In this document: in pieces, positions 8,325 through 16,527 of the stretch
Layout: every line of letters starts with the position of its first letter
How positions within the stretch are numbered: position 1 is the stretch's first letter
NCBI RefSeq assembly: GCF_026559675.1
Contig: NZ_CP092891.1
Span: 2,976,001 to 3,040,000 of the forward strand
Reading direction: 5' to 3'
Length of the DNA stretch: 64,000 bases
From: Microbacterium oxydans
GTDB lineage: Bacteria > Actinomycetota > Actinomycetes > Actinomycetales > Microbacteriaceae
Made by a program: the position numbers and the translations under genes
The notes under the pieces: generated by a model
What the model was told of the DNA's origin: nothing
The model's input: the letters and a program-made list of their open reading frames with translations, nothing else
Database searches by the model: none

Positions 8325-9047
8325 TCAGGATTCGACGACGCGGGTGAACTCCTCGCGCGTGGTGCGCAGGTGCGCGCGCATCGCGGCGTCCGCCGCTGCG
8401 GCGTCGCCGAGGCGCACCGCCTCCAGGATCTGCTCGTGCGCGTGCCAGCTCGATTCCTTCACGAAGTCGAAGCTCATCAGGTCGACGGGCTCGAACATGC
8501 GCACCCGCGCCTCCTCGACGGCATCGCGGACGAAGGAGTTGCCCGAGGCCTCGGCGAGCGCGATGTGGAAGTCGGTGTCGGCGATGCGCGACTCCGCCTT
8601 GGTGACGGCCGCCGCGAGATCACGCTGCGCCTGCATCATGGCTTCGAGGTCGGCATCGCTGCGGCGCGCGGCGGCCAGTGCGGCTCCGCCGGACTCCACG
8701 ATCGAGCGAAACTCGGTGAGCTCGCCGATCTCGGCGGAGCGGGTGCGCACCTCCTCGCGGATGAGGCGCGGATCGAGCGCCGTGTCCTGCACGAACGCCC
8801 CGCCGGATGCACCGCGCGAGATGACGATCTGCCCGCTGCCCTCGAGGATGCGCAGAGCCTGGCGCAGGGTCTCCCGCGAGACGCCCAGCTGCTCGGCCAG
8901 CCGTCGCTCCGGCGGCAGCCGGTCTCCGGGTCGGATGCGGCCGAGCGCCATCTCGCGCCGCAGGAATCCGGCGACCGCCTGATATCCCGAGACGGGCTGG
9001 AGCACGGCACGGGAGAAGTCGTGCGGCGCGTCGTCACGCTCGCTCAT
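8325..9047 (-). CDS. FadR-subfamily GntR transcriptional regulator
   Basis: 240 residues. Residues about 20-90 are the GntR winged helix (PGDRLPPERRLAEQLGVSRE, then LRQALRILEGSGQIVISRG). Residues about 110-235 are an all-helical FCD effector domain with the metal-site pattern DTDFHIALAEASGN and HEQILEAV. It is the last gene of the amine-catabolism cluster on this strand, 14 nt below the aldehyde dehydrogenase gene, so it is the likely local repressor. The perfect inverted repeat upstream of the permease (14979-15009) is a candidate target. Confidence 0.9.
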   Translation of the reverse strand: MSERDDAPHDFSRAVLQPVSGYQAVAGFLRREMALGRIRPGDRLPPERRLAEQLGVSRETLRQALRILEGSGQIVISRGASGGAFVQDTALDPRLIREEVRTRSAEIGELTEFRSIVESGGAALAAARRSDADLEAMMQAQRDLAAAVTKAESRIADTDFHIALAEASGNSFVRDAVEEARVRMFEPVDLMSFDFVKESSWHAHEQILEAVRLGDAAAADAAMRAHLRTTREEFTRVVES

Positions 9048-9061
9048 CCTGGCTCCTCCGG

Positions 9062-10504
9062 TCAGAGGGGAAGCCCCGGGCGGTCGGAGCCGACGATCTG
9101 CTTCCCCACGAAGAAGTCAAGCACATCGTCGTCGCCGTGGCCGCCCAGACCGCTCGCGCCGAAGAAGCTCTGCGACGACTCCGGCGACATGTCGAGCACG
9201 CTCGTGCCGTTGACCTTGACCTCGCCCGCGACGAGTCTCGTGCCGAGCGCGGCCGCCGCGCCCTTATCATCGCCGAAGACGTAGCCGGCGAGCCCGACCT
9301 GACCCGTGTTCGCGAGGGCCACGGCCTCATCTTCGGTGTCGTATCCACCCACGAGCAGCATCGGGCCGAACACCTCGTCGGCGAGGCCGGGCCCGTCGAG
9401 CACGGCGACCGTCGGCTCGAAGAACCATCCCTGCGCCGGCACCGCCGCGACCCGCAGGATCTCGGCGCCGGCGCCGGCCAACCGCTCGCGCTGCGCGGTG
9501 AGCTCCTCGCGGCGCGCGGCGAACGCGACCGGGCCCACCTCGGTGTCCTCGTCCAGGCTCGACCCGATCGTCCGACGACCGAACTCGGCGATCAGGAGTC
9601 CGGCGAGCTCGTCACGTCGTCTCCGATCGACCAGCACCCGGCGCGGCGCCTCGCACCACTGACCGGAGAGCTTGAGCACACCGTCCGCCAGTACCTTCGC
9701 GGCGGCGGGCAGGTCGGCATCCGCGCGGACGATCGCGGCGTTGTTCGATCCCAGCTCCAGCTGCAGACGGGCGAACCGCGGAGCGGCGGTCGCGGCGATC
9801 GCACGGCCGGTCGGCGTGGAGCCGGTCATCGAGATCGCGGCGATGCGCTCATCCGCGACGAGGGCGCGCCCGACTCCGCCGCTGCCCTGCACCAGCCCGA
9901 CCACTCCATCCGGGATGCCGACCGCGTGCACGCCCTCCAGCAGGAGCTGCGCGCTCCATGGGGAGAAGGACGAGGGCTTGAGCACCACGGTCGCCCCTGC
10001 GGCGAGCGCGAACGCGGTCTTCTTGACGGCCATGGCCGACGGAGCGTTCCACGGCAGGATCAGCGCGGTCGGCCCCCACGGCACGCGATGCCCGCGCACA
10101 CCGCCCTGCGCGGAGGGGAGATCACGCACATCGCCGATCGCGACCGCACGCCGAGCGGCATCCCGCAGGGTTGCCCCGTTCGCCCCGCCGAACAGCCGTG
10201 TGACCGAGATCGGCACCCCGCTGTTGAGGGCGTCGAGGTGCGCGATCTCCTCGGCCCGGGCGTCGATCCAGTCCGCGAGGGCGGCCAGCCTCTCGGCACG
10301 GCTCTCGGGAGCGAGTCCCCGCCACCGACGGTCATCGTGCGCGTCCTGCGCCGCCGACACGGCCCGGCCGACCTGATCGAGCGAGCTCGACGCGGAAGCG
10401 ACCAGGGCCTCCCCGGTGTTGGGGTCGTGCAGCCAGGTGCCGTCGCTCTCCGGGCTCTCCTCGGCGACACCGCCGATCCAGGTGCGCAGGGCGGGGTAGG
10501 TCAT
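9062..10504 (-). CDS. NAD(P)-dependent aldehyde dehydrogenase
   Basis: 480-residue ALDH. The cofactor region has ILPWNAPSAMAVKKTAFALA (PWN at 151-153) and LKPSSFSP with K176. The general base is E250 in LQLELGSNN and the catalytic Cys is C284 in GQWCEAPRR. In a PuuC-like role it would oxidise a gamma-glutamyl-amino aldehyde to the acid. It lies 1 nt below the glutamine-synthetase-like gene and shares its direction. The exact substrate is inferred from context only. Length and motifs are complete, with no sign of damage. Confidence 0.9.
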   Translation of the reverse strand: MTYPALRTWIGGVAEESPESDGTWLHDPNTGEALVASASSSLDQVGRAVSAAQDAHDDRRWRGLAPESRAERLAALADWIDARAEEIAHLDALNSGVPISVTRLFGGANGATLRDAARRAVAIGDVRDLPSAQGGVRGHRVPWGPTALILPWNAPSAMAVKKTAFALAAGATVVLKPSSFSPWSAQLLLEGVHAVGIPDGVVGLVQGSGGVGRALVADERIAAISMTGSTPTGRAIAATAAPRFARLQLELGSNNAAIVRADADLPAAAKVLADGVLKLSGQWCEAPRRVLVDRRRRDELAGLLIAEFGRRTIGSSLDEDTEVGPVAFAARREELTAQRERLAGAGAEILRVAAVPAQGWFFEPTVAVLDGPGLADEVFGPMLLVGGYDTEDEAVALANTGQVGLAGYVFGDDKGAAAALGTRLVAGEVKVNGTSVLDMSPESSQSFFGASGLGGHGDDDVLDFFVGKQIVGSDRPGLPL

Positions 10505-10505
10505 G

Positions 10506-11879
10506 TCAGATCCGATCGAAGTAGCGGTGCAGGTCCCAGTCCGTGACGCGGGACATGAACGTCGACCACTCGTGGTCGAGCAGCACCTGCTGGTGCGAGA
10601 TGAGCTCGGGCGCGAGCAGGTCCTGCACGAGCGCGCTCTCGCCGAACAGGGCGCTCGCCTGACGCGGATCCGCGGGCATCGCGCCGTCGGCCGGGAGGTC
10701 GTAGGCGCTGCCCACCACGTGGTCCCCGAGCACGGACTGCCTCTCCATGCCGTCGCGCGCCGACGCCAGGACGCCGGTGAGGGTGAAGTACGGGTTGGTG
10801 TCGGCGCCGGGGAGGCGGAACTCGAAGCGCAGCGCCTTCGGGGAGTGCCCCACCACGCGCACGGTGGTGGTGCGGTTGTCGAAGCCCCAGGTGCGCCCGC
10901 TCCCCGCCACGTCGGAGGAGTTGCTGCGGCGGTAGGAGTTGACGGTCGGGGCGTACCAGGCCATCAGCGCCGGAGCGTGCTCCAGGGCGCCGGCGATGGC
11001 GGACCGCATCCGTCCGCTGAGGCGGTCGGCGGCCGACTCGTCCCAGAACACGGCCGTCCCCTCCTCGTCCACGAACGACACGTGCACGTGGCAGGAGGAT
11101 CCGGGCTGGTCGTTGAGCGGCCGGGCCATGAACGTCGCCGACATGCCGGCGCGCGCGGCCGTGTCGCGCACGGCCAGCTTGTAGAGGGCGTGGCGATCGG
11201 CCATCTCCAGCGGATCGCCGTACTCGAACGTCATCTCCCACTGTCCGAGCCCCCACTCGCTCTGGGCCGCCTCGACGAGGATGCCGCTGGCACGGAGGTC
11301 GGAGCGCAGCTTCTGGAAGAACGGCTCGTAGAGGTTCCCCTCGTGGATCATGAAGTCCGAGGGCGTGAGCGTCGTGGGGTCCAGGTCGCGGAAGCCCGAG
11401 CGACGCAGCTCCCGGGGGTCGTTGCGGAACAGGTAGAACTCCAGCTCGGTGCCCGCCAGCGGGGTGAGGCCCAGCTCCCGGATGCGCGCGAGCTCCTGCT
11501 TCAGGATCACGCGGGGCGAGATCGGCATCGGCGCGTGCGTGTGCACGTCCACCGGATCGGCGAGGCAGATCGCCACGCCCTCGAGCCAGGCCGCGGGGCG
11601 CAGCGTCTCGAGGTCGGGGATCAGCGTGACGTCGGGGACGCCGTTGTGCATGCCGCACAGGGCGAACCGGTTCGCGTCGATGAGCTCCAGCCCCTGGTCG
11701 ATGTCCCACGCCCATGCGCAGGTGCAGATGTCGACGCCGTTCTCCACCACGCGGCCGAAGCCCTCGACCGGGATGCGGCGGCCGACGAGCCGGCCCTGCA
11801 TGTCGGGCGTCGCGACGATCACGGTGCGGATGCCGGCCGCCTCCAACTCCTCCGGGGCGAGGCGCACGTCATCGATCAT
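10506..11879 (-). CDS. Glutamine-synthetase-like gamma-glutamyl-amine ligase
   Basis: 457-residue member of the GS-I fold, in the group of PuuA/GlnA4-like enzymes that join glutamate to an amine rather than to ammonia. Visible motifs are an N-terminal beta-grasp (DMQGRLVGRRIP), AGTELEFYLF with metal-binding Glu, ATFMARPLNDQPGSSCHVHV, NSYRRSNSSDVAGS, and the Arg-rich RFEFRLPGADTNPY. The C-terminal adenylylation Tyr segment of true GlnA is absent. The ATG at 11879 overlaps the stop of the upstream SDR as ATGA, so the two are translationally coupled. A hydrolase, SDR, ALDH and permease in the same set support an amine-catabolic role. Confidence 0.88.
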   Translation of the reverse strand: MIDDVRLAPEELEAAGIRTVIVATPDMQGRLVGRRIPVEGFGRVVENGVDICTCAWAWDIDQGLELIDANRFALCGMHNGVPDVTLIPDLETLRPAAWLEGVAICLADPVDVHTHAPMPISPRVILKQELARIRELGLTPLAGTELEFYLFRNDPRELRRSGFRDLDPTTLTPSDFMIHEGNLYEPFFQKLRSDLRASGILVEAAQSEWGLGQWEMTFEYGDPLEMADRHALYKLAVRDTAARAGMSATFMARPLNDQPGSSCHVHVSFVDEEGTAVFWDESAADRLSGRMRSAIAGALEHAPALMAWYAPTVNSYRRSNSSDVAGSGRTWGFDNRTTTVRVVGHSPKALRFEFRLPGADTNPYFTLTGVLASARDGMERQSVLGDHVVGSAYDLPADGAMPADPRQASALFGESALVQDLLAPELISHQQVLLDHEWSTFMSRVTDWDLHRYFDRI

Positions 11880-12640
11880 CGCGTCAGCCACCCTCCGTCG
11901 ACGGGGAGCTGGATGCCGTCGATCCAGGAGGCCTCGTCGCTGAGCAGCCAGGAGACCGCGGAGGCGATGTCGGCCGGCACACCCACCCGCGGCACCAGCA
12001 GGCGCTGCTTCATGAACTCCAGGGCCTCCGGGCTCGTGACGCTCTCGTAGTCGAAGAAGTCCGTCGCGATGGGGCCGGGTGCCACGCAGTTGACGCGGAT
12101 GTTCTTGGCGGCGAGCTCCACTGCGAGCGCCTTGGTGAGCATGGGCACGCCGCCCTTGCTGGCGTTGTAGTGCGGCTGCGCGGTTCCGGTGCTGGTGACG
12201 ACGACGAGGGCCTCGACGGTCGAGAGGTTCACGATCGCGCCGCCGCCGGACTCGGCGATGAGCGGGGCGACCTCCTGTGCCACGAGGAACTGCCCCTTGA
12301 GGTTGATGTCGAACACGAAGTCCCACGCCTCCTCGGTCAGCGTCTCGAAGGAGTGCTCCGTGACGACACCGGCGTTGTTCACCAGGAGGTGCAGCGTTCC
12401 CCAGGCCTCGCGGGCGACGTCGACGGCCGCGCGGATCTGCTCGCGCGAGCGTACGTCGACCACGGCCGCGAGCGCGGTGCCGCCGGCCTCCTCGATGAGG
12501 CGCACCGTCTCGGCCGCACCCTCCGCCGAGACGTCGGTCACGAGGACGCGCGCCCCCTCCCCGGCGAGGCGGAGGGCCGTCTCGCGTCCGATCCCGGAAC
12601 CCGCGCCCGTGAGGAAGGCGTTCTTGTCTGCGTGTCGCAT
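11876..12640 (-). CDS. SDR family oxidoreductase of the amine cluster
   Basis: 254-residue classical SDR: TGAGSGIG at 11-18, NNAG at 88-91, catalytic S140, Y158 and K162 (YNASK), and the C-terminal DGIQLPVDGGW. It probably oxidises an alcohol with NAD(P). Its position between the gamma-glutamyl ligase and hydrolase genes suggests it turns a gamma-glutamyl-amino alcohol into the aldehyde for the neighbouring ALDH; this is inference. The ATG at 12640 is preceded by AAGGAGAAGAA. The open frame continues upstream, but that part overlaps the hydrolase gene and was rejected. Confidence 0.88.
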   Translation of the reverse strand: MRHADKNAFLTGAGSGIGRETALRLAGEGARVLVTDVSAEGAAETVRLIEEAGGTALAAVVDVRSREQIRAAVDVAREAWGTLHLLVNNAGVVTEHSFETLTEEAWDFVFDINLKGQFLVAQEVAPLIAESGGGAIVNLSTVEALVVVTSTGTAQPHYNASKGGVPMLTKALAVELAAKNIRVNCVAPGPIATDFFDYESVTSPEALEFMKQRLLVPRVGVPADIASAVSWLLSDEASWIDGIQLPVDGGWLTR

Positions 12641-12663
12641 TTCTTCTCCTTGTTCGATGACGC

Positions 12664-13437
12664 CTAGGCGACATTCTGCGTTTCGGGCGCGGCGCTCAGC
12701 GTCGCACGGGCGGCGGCCTGCGCGACCAGCCAGCCGAAGATCGGGTCGGCGTCGAAGGTCTCCGGGTGCCACTGGACACCGACGACGGGGAGCCCTTCGA
12801 GCTCGATGGCCTCGACGACCCCGTCGGGCGCCCAGCCGGTCACGACGATCCCGCGCCCCGGCACGTCGACCGCCTGATGGTGGAACGAGTTGACGCGGGT
12901 GGTCTCGCCGTAGAGGGCATGCGTCACGCTGCCCGGGGCGATGCGCACCTCGTGCACGCGGTGCGCCCGCGGGTAGGCGTAGGAGCCGTGGGACTCCCCC
13001 TCGCCGTGCGCCAGGTGCTGGTGGAGCGTTCCGCCGCGGACCACGTTGAGGAGCTGGGCGCCCCGGCACACGCCGAGCAGCGGCACGCCGCCGTCGATCG
13101 CGGCCTGGATGAGCCCCGACTCGAACTCGTCGCGCTGCGGGTCGACCAGGGCGGTGAACGGCCCCGGCGCCTGGCCGTAGCGACGCGGGTCGACGTCGTC
13201 ACCGCCCACGATCACGACACCGTCGAGGCGCTCGACGAGCTCCGCGGGCGCGGCGTCCATCGGCAGGTGCACGGGCAGTCCGCCGGCACCGAGCACGGAC
13301 GTCGCGTACTCGCTGAGATACGCCTCGAGCGGGGCGTCGGCGAAGCCGTGCGGCGCGCCCATGGCGGCGGCGCGCAGGCGTCGTCCGGAGATGCCGATCA
13401 GGGGGCGGGTCGGGGCGGGAGTGCTGATGATGTCCAT
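12664..13437 (-). CDS. Gamma-glutamyl-gamma-aminobutyrate hydrolase family protein (class I GATase)
   Basis: 257-residue peptidase C26 / PuuD-type hydrolase. The nucleophile is C124 in LGVCRGAQLLN, and the His-Glu pair is H224 and E226 in VGVQWHPETF. It would release glutamate and a free amino acid from the gamma-glutamyl intermediate made by the neighbouring ligase. The oxyanion region GGDDVDPRRYG is typical of the family. The ATG at 13437 lies 30 nt below the permease stop, and the SDR start is 23 nt further on, so one operon is likely. Confidence 0.9.
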   Translation of the reverse strand: MDIISTPAPTRPLIGISGRRLRAAAMGAPHGFADAPLEAYLSEYATSVLGAGGLPVHLPMDAAPAELVERLDGVVIVGGDDVDPRRYGQAPGPFTALVDPQRDEFESGLIQAAIDGGVPLLGVCRGAQLLNVVRGGTLHQHLAHGEGESHGSYAYPRAHRVHEVRIAPGSVTHALYGETTRVNSFHHQAVDVPGRGIVVTGWAPDGVVEAIELEGLPVVGVQWHPETFDADPIFGWLVAQAAARATLSAAPETQNVA

Positions 13438-13467
13438 CCTTCGTGTGCGGCGGGCGGGTGTCGAGCG

Positions 13468-14955
13468 TCAGGCGTTCTCGTCGAAGCGGCGCACGATCTG
13501 CGCGTAGGCCTCGGGAGCCTTCGCCCGCATGATCGCGGCCTGCACGAGGCTGATCACCGGCGCGATCACGACCACGCCGACCAGGGTGATGCTGATCGGC
13601 CCCCAGGCGGGGTTCCCCTCCGCGTCGACGTCGCTCACGAGCAGGGGGAAGTTCGCCGCGATCAGCACGGCGGACACGGCGAGGCCGAGGAAGCCGAGGA
13701 TGGGGGCGATGGTGGTGTGCCAGGGGCTGCGCAGCACGCGGGTGCGGGCGAAGTAGACGACGACCGACAGGCAGGTGACCGCCATCAGGATCACGATCGC
13801 GAGGGTGCCGATGCCGGCGAACCAGGAGAAGATGTTCTCCGGCGCGAAGCCGATGAGCGCGAGGACGATGATCGCGACGCCGGACGTGGCCACCTGCACG
13901 ATCGAGGCGATGTGCGGTGAGCCGTGATGCGCATGCACCGTGCCGACCCGGTCGGGCAGCACCCGGGCGTTGGCCATCGCGTGGTGGTAGCGGGTGAGCA
14001 CGTTGTGCAGCGACAGCACCGCGGCGAACATGCTCCCGAGGAACAGCACGGCGACCGCGATGGAGCCGATCGGGCCGAGGTACTGCTCGGTCACGCGCGT
14101 GATCAGCGTGGTCGGGTCGGCCGCCGCCTCATCGATGACGTTCCCCTCGCCGACGCCGACCACGATCGCCCAGGCGGCGAAGGCGTAGAAGACGCCGATC
14201 ACGATGGCGGACGCGTAGGTGGCGCGCGGGATCGTGCGCTCGGGGGTGCGCACCTCGTCCCGGTAGACGACGGTCGACTCGAAGCCGATGAAGCTCGCGA
14301 TCGCGAACATGAGGCCGAGCGCGGGGGCGCCGGAGAGGACGTTCTGCAGCAGGAACGACCCGAAGGTCACGCCCTCCGCGCCGCCCGTGACGAGGATCAC
14401 GATCCCCAGGAGCACGACGATGCCGATCTCGGCGAGCAGCACCACGACGAGCACGCGGGAGCTGAGCTCGATCTGCCGGTAGCCCAGAGCACCCACGAGC
14501 GCGACCGAGGCGAGGGTGAGCAGCCACCAGGGGATCTCGGGCCCGCCGAGGAGGACGATGCTCGAGCTGATCGTCGCGCCCAGATAGGAGAACACCGCGA
14601 TCTGCACGGTCGTGTAGCAGACGAGGGCGAGGTAGGCGGTGGCGAGGCCGGGCGTGCGACCGAGCCCGTGGGTCGCGAACACGAAGAAGGAGCCGGCCTT
14701 CGGGAGGAAGCGGCTCATCGCCGTGAGCCCGACCGAGAAGAGCAGCAGGATCACGGTCGCTACGAGGAACATGACCGGGAAGCCGATGCCGTTGCCCACC
14801 AGGTAGCCGATCGGCACGAGGCCGCCGACCACCGTGAGCGGGGCCGCGGCCGCGATCACCATGAAGGTGACCGACACCGCCCCGAGATTCCCGCGGAGAT
14901 TGCGCTCCGGAGGAGTTGCTGCTGCGCTGCGCGACGTCGTTGTCGAAGCATCCAT
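13468..14955 (-). CDS. APC-superfamily amino acid/amine permease
   Basis: 495 residues with about 12-13 membrane segments and the APC signature GIGFPVMFLVATVI near the first helices (GNLGAVSVTFMVIAAAAPLT). GFESTVVYRDEVRTPERTIP is the conserved loop after helix 6. It is the first gene of the amine cluster and presumably imports the substrate, as PuuP does. The ATG at 14955 is preceded by AAAGGATG. A 13-nt direct repeat spans the start codon. A perfect 9-bp inverted repeat lies 24 nt upstream and is a likely operator. Confidence 0.9.
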   Translation of the reverse strand: MDASTTTSRSAAATPPERNLRGNLGAVSVTFMVIAAAAPLTVVGGLVPIGYLVGNGIGFPVMFLVATVILLLFSVGLTAMSRFLPKAGSFFVFATHGLGRTPGLATAYLALVCYTTVQIAVFSYLGATISSSIVLLGGPEIPWWLLTLASVALVGALGYRQIELSSRVLVVVLLAEIGIVVLLGIVILVTGGAEGVTFGSFLLQNVLSGAPALGLMFAIASFIGFESTVVYRDEVRTPERTIPRATYASAIVIGVFYAFAAWAIVVGVGEGNVIDEAAADPTTLITRVTEQYLGPIGSIAVAVLFLGSMFAAVLSLHNVLTRYHHAMANARVLPDRVGTVHAHHGSPHIASIVQVATSGVAIIVLALIGFAPENIFSWFAGIGTLAIVILMAVTCLSVVVYFARTRVLRSPWHTTIAPILGFLGLAVSAVLIAANFPLLVSDVDAEGNPAWGPISITLVGVVVIAPVISLVQAAIMRAKAPEAYAQIVRRFDENA

Positions 14956-14967
14956 GTCGAAGCATCC
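14941..14967. repeat. 13-nt direct repeat spanning the permease start codon
   Basis: TGTCGAAGCATCC occurs at 14941-14953 and again at 14955-14967, one nt apart. On the coding strand this repeats the first codons (ATGGATGCTTCGACA) and provides the sequence before the start. It looks like a recent small duplication that also carries an out-of-frame upstream ATG at 14965. Confidence 0.75.
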
Positions 14968-14978
14968 TTTGCCGATTG

Positions 14979-15009
14979 GACTAATGGTCTACTTTCTAGC
15001 CCATTAGTC
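14979..15009. promoter_or_regulatory. Candidate operator upstream of the amine-cluster permease
   Basis: GACTAATGG (14979-14987) and CCATTAGTC (15001-15009) form a perfect 9-bp inverted repeat with a 13-nt spacer. The half-sites are centred 22 nt apart, about two helical turns. The AT-rich block stands out from the surrounding GC-rich sequence and sits 24-54 nt before the start of the first gene of the cluster. The FadR-type regulator at 8325 is the obvious candidate ligand. Confidence 0.6.
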
Positions 15010-15058
15010 GGATCGACGCAAGAGTCGCCCTCGCGACCCGGGGTCCGACGTCACGTCG

Positions 15059-15106
15059 AGACCCGCGCCCGTGCAGACCCGCGGCCGTGCAGACCCGCGG
15101 CCGTCG
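15059..15106. repeat. Three tandem 16-bp repeats between the permease and the NUDIX gene
   Basis: The unit AGACCCGCGGCCGTGC is repeated three times (15059-15074, 15075-15090, 15091-15106) with one or two substitutions. It lies in the 226-nt gap between the NUDIX-like gene and the amine-cluster promoter. A short stem (CGACGG-AGT-CCGTCG, 15160-15174) close to the NUDIX stop may be its terminator. I see no gene in this gap. Confidence 0.7.
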
Positions 15107-15181
15107 AGAGCCGCACCGGCTCGCCCAGGCGCCCGGGGTCGACGCGATGGTCGACGTCGCGACGGAGTCCGTCGGTCGACG

Positions 15182-15787
15182 TCAGCGCAGCAGGCCGAGA
15201 CTGGCGAGAGCCTGGCGGATGAGCGTGCCGCGACCGTTCTCCATCTCGGCGGCGACCGCGTCGGATCCGGCCGCCTCCGGCGAGAACCAGGTCACCTCCA
15301 GAGCGTCCTGGCGGGGCTCGCACGTGCCGGTCACCGGCACGACGAAGGCGAGCGACACGGCGTGCTGCCGGTCGTCGTGGAACGCGCTGACACCCGGGAT
15401 CGGGAAGTACTCGGCCACCGTGAACGGCAGCGGCTGCGGCGGGAGCAGCGGGAACGCCATCGGACCGAGGTCGTTCTCGACGTGGCGGAACAGGGCGTCG
15501 CGGATGGTCTCGCCGAAGCGGACGCGGCCGGACACGATCGTGCGGGTCATCTCGCCCATGGGCGTGGAGCGCAGCAGGATGCCGATCTCGGTCACCTGGC
15601 CGGAGCCGTCGGTGCGCACGGGGATCGCCTCGACGTAGAGCATCGGCAGTCGGCGCCGTGCCTCTTCGAGCTCGAACTCGCTCAGCCAGCCGGGATTCGC
15701 GTCGGGCGCCGGCGGATTCGCATCGCGGAAGCCTCCGAGACCGTCGTCTTCGGGCTCCGGATCGGGATCAGGTGTGCGGACCGCCAT
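15182..15787 (-). CDS. NUDIX-fold protein (DUF4916-like)
   Basis: 201 residues. An acidic, Pro-rich N-terminal tail (about 30 residues) precedes a NUDIX-like fold: LYVEAIPVRTDGSGQVTEIG, then ILLRSTPMGEMTRTIVSGRV, and RFGETIRDALFRHVENDLGP where a Nudix box would be. The classical GX5EX7REUXEEXGU box is not intact, so hydrolase activity is doubtful. The pattern matches actinobacterial proteins annotated as NUDIX hydrolase family / DUF4916. The start ATG at 15787 follows AGAAAGGACAC. It is divergent from the esterase gene. Confidence 0.8.
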   Translation of the reverse strand: MAVRTPDPDPEPEDDGLGGFRDANPPAPDANPGWLSEFELEEARRRLPMLYVEAIPVRTDGSGQVTEIGILLRSTPMGEMTRTIVSGRVRFGETIRDALFRHVENDLGPMAFPLLPPQPLPFTVAEYFPIPGVSAFHDDRQHAVSLAFVVPVTGTCEPRQDALEVTWFSPEAAGSDAVAAEMENGRGTLIRQALASLGLLR

Positions 15788-15859
15788 GTGTCCTTTCTAC
15801 CAGCCGCCCTCTCCGGCCGACACCGGGTGCACGTCGGTCGTGCCTGGCAGGATGACGGT

Positions 15860-16516
15860 GTGAGCGAGAACCTGACGATCGACGACACCGCGACCCGATG
15901 GTCGTCCGCCGACCGCGACGGGAAGCCGTTGCTGGTGCTGCTGCACGGCTACGGGGCCGACGAGCACGACCTGTTCGGCCTCATCCCCTATCTCCCCGAG
16001 GGCATCGCCGTAGCGTCCGTCGCCGCGCCCCTCGCACCTCCGTGGCCGATGCCGGGCCGGTCCTGGTACCCCATCGACGGGCTCGACGGCCGCAGCCCCG
16101 AGGCCGTGACCATCGCCGCCGAGGCGTTCCTGCGCTGGCTCGACGCCACCGCCGGAGACGCCCCCTCGATCGCGCTGCTCGGCTTCTCGCAGGGCGCGGC
16201 GGTGTCGCTGCAGGCACTGCGGCTCGCGCCGGACCGCTTCGGAGCGGTCGTGGCGCTGAGCGGCTACGCGGCACCGGGCGAGCTGCCGAACGACGACGCC
16301 CTGGCCGAGCTGCGCCCGCCGGTGTTCTGGGGCCGCGGCACGCACGACGAGGTCATCCCGCCCGCACTGGTCGCGCACACCGCGCAGTGGCTGCCCGGGC
16401 ACTCCGACCTGTCCGGCCGGGTCTACACCGGGCTGACGCACAGCATCTCGGAGGAGGAGCTGACCGACGTGCACCGGTTCCTCACGAAGTGGCTCGACGG
16501 GATCGCCGCGAGCTGA
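15860..16516 (+). CDS. Alpha/beta hydrolase, phospholipase/carboxylesterase family
   Basis: 218-residue serine hydrolase of the carboxylesterase type (abhydrolase_2). The oxyanion region is VLLHGYGADEHDLFGL; the nucleophile is S110 in LGFSQGAAV; the acid is D163 in GTHDEVIP; and the His is H194 in GLTHSIS. Such enzymes hydrolyse short acyl esters in the cytosol. The natural substrate is unknown. The start GTG at 15860 has CAGGAT (15848-15853) exactly 6 nt upstream and no Shine-Dalgarno, so it is probably leaderless. It is convergent with the siderophore-reductase gene, 11 nt between stops. Confidence 0.9.
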   Translation: MSENLTIDDTATRWSSADRDGKPLLVLLHGYGADEHDLFGLIPYLPEGIAVASVAAPLAPPWPMPGRSWYPIDGLDGRSPEAVTIAAEAFLRWLDATAGDAPSIALLGFSQGAAVSLQALRLAPDRFGAVVALSGYAAPGELPNDDALAELRPPVFWGRGTHDEVIPPALVAHTAQWLPGHSDLSGRVYTGLTHSISEEELTDVHRFLTKWLDGIAAS

Positions 16517-16527
16517 TCAGCGGACGA

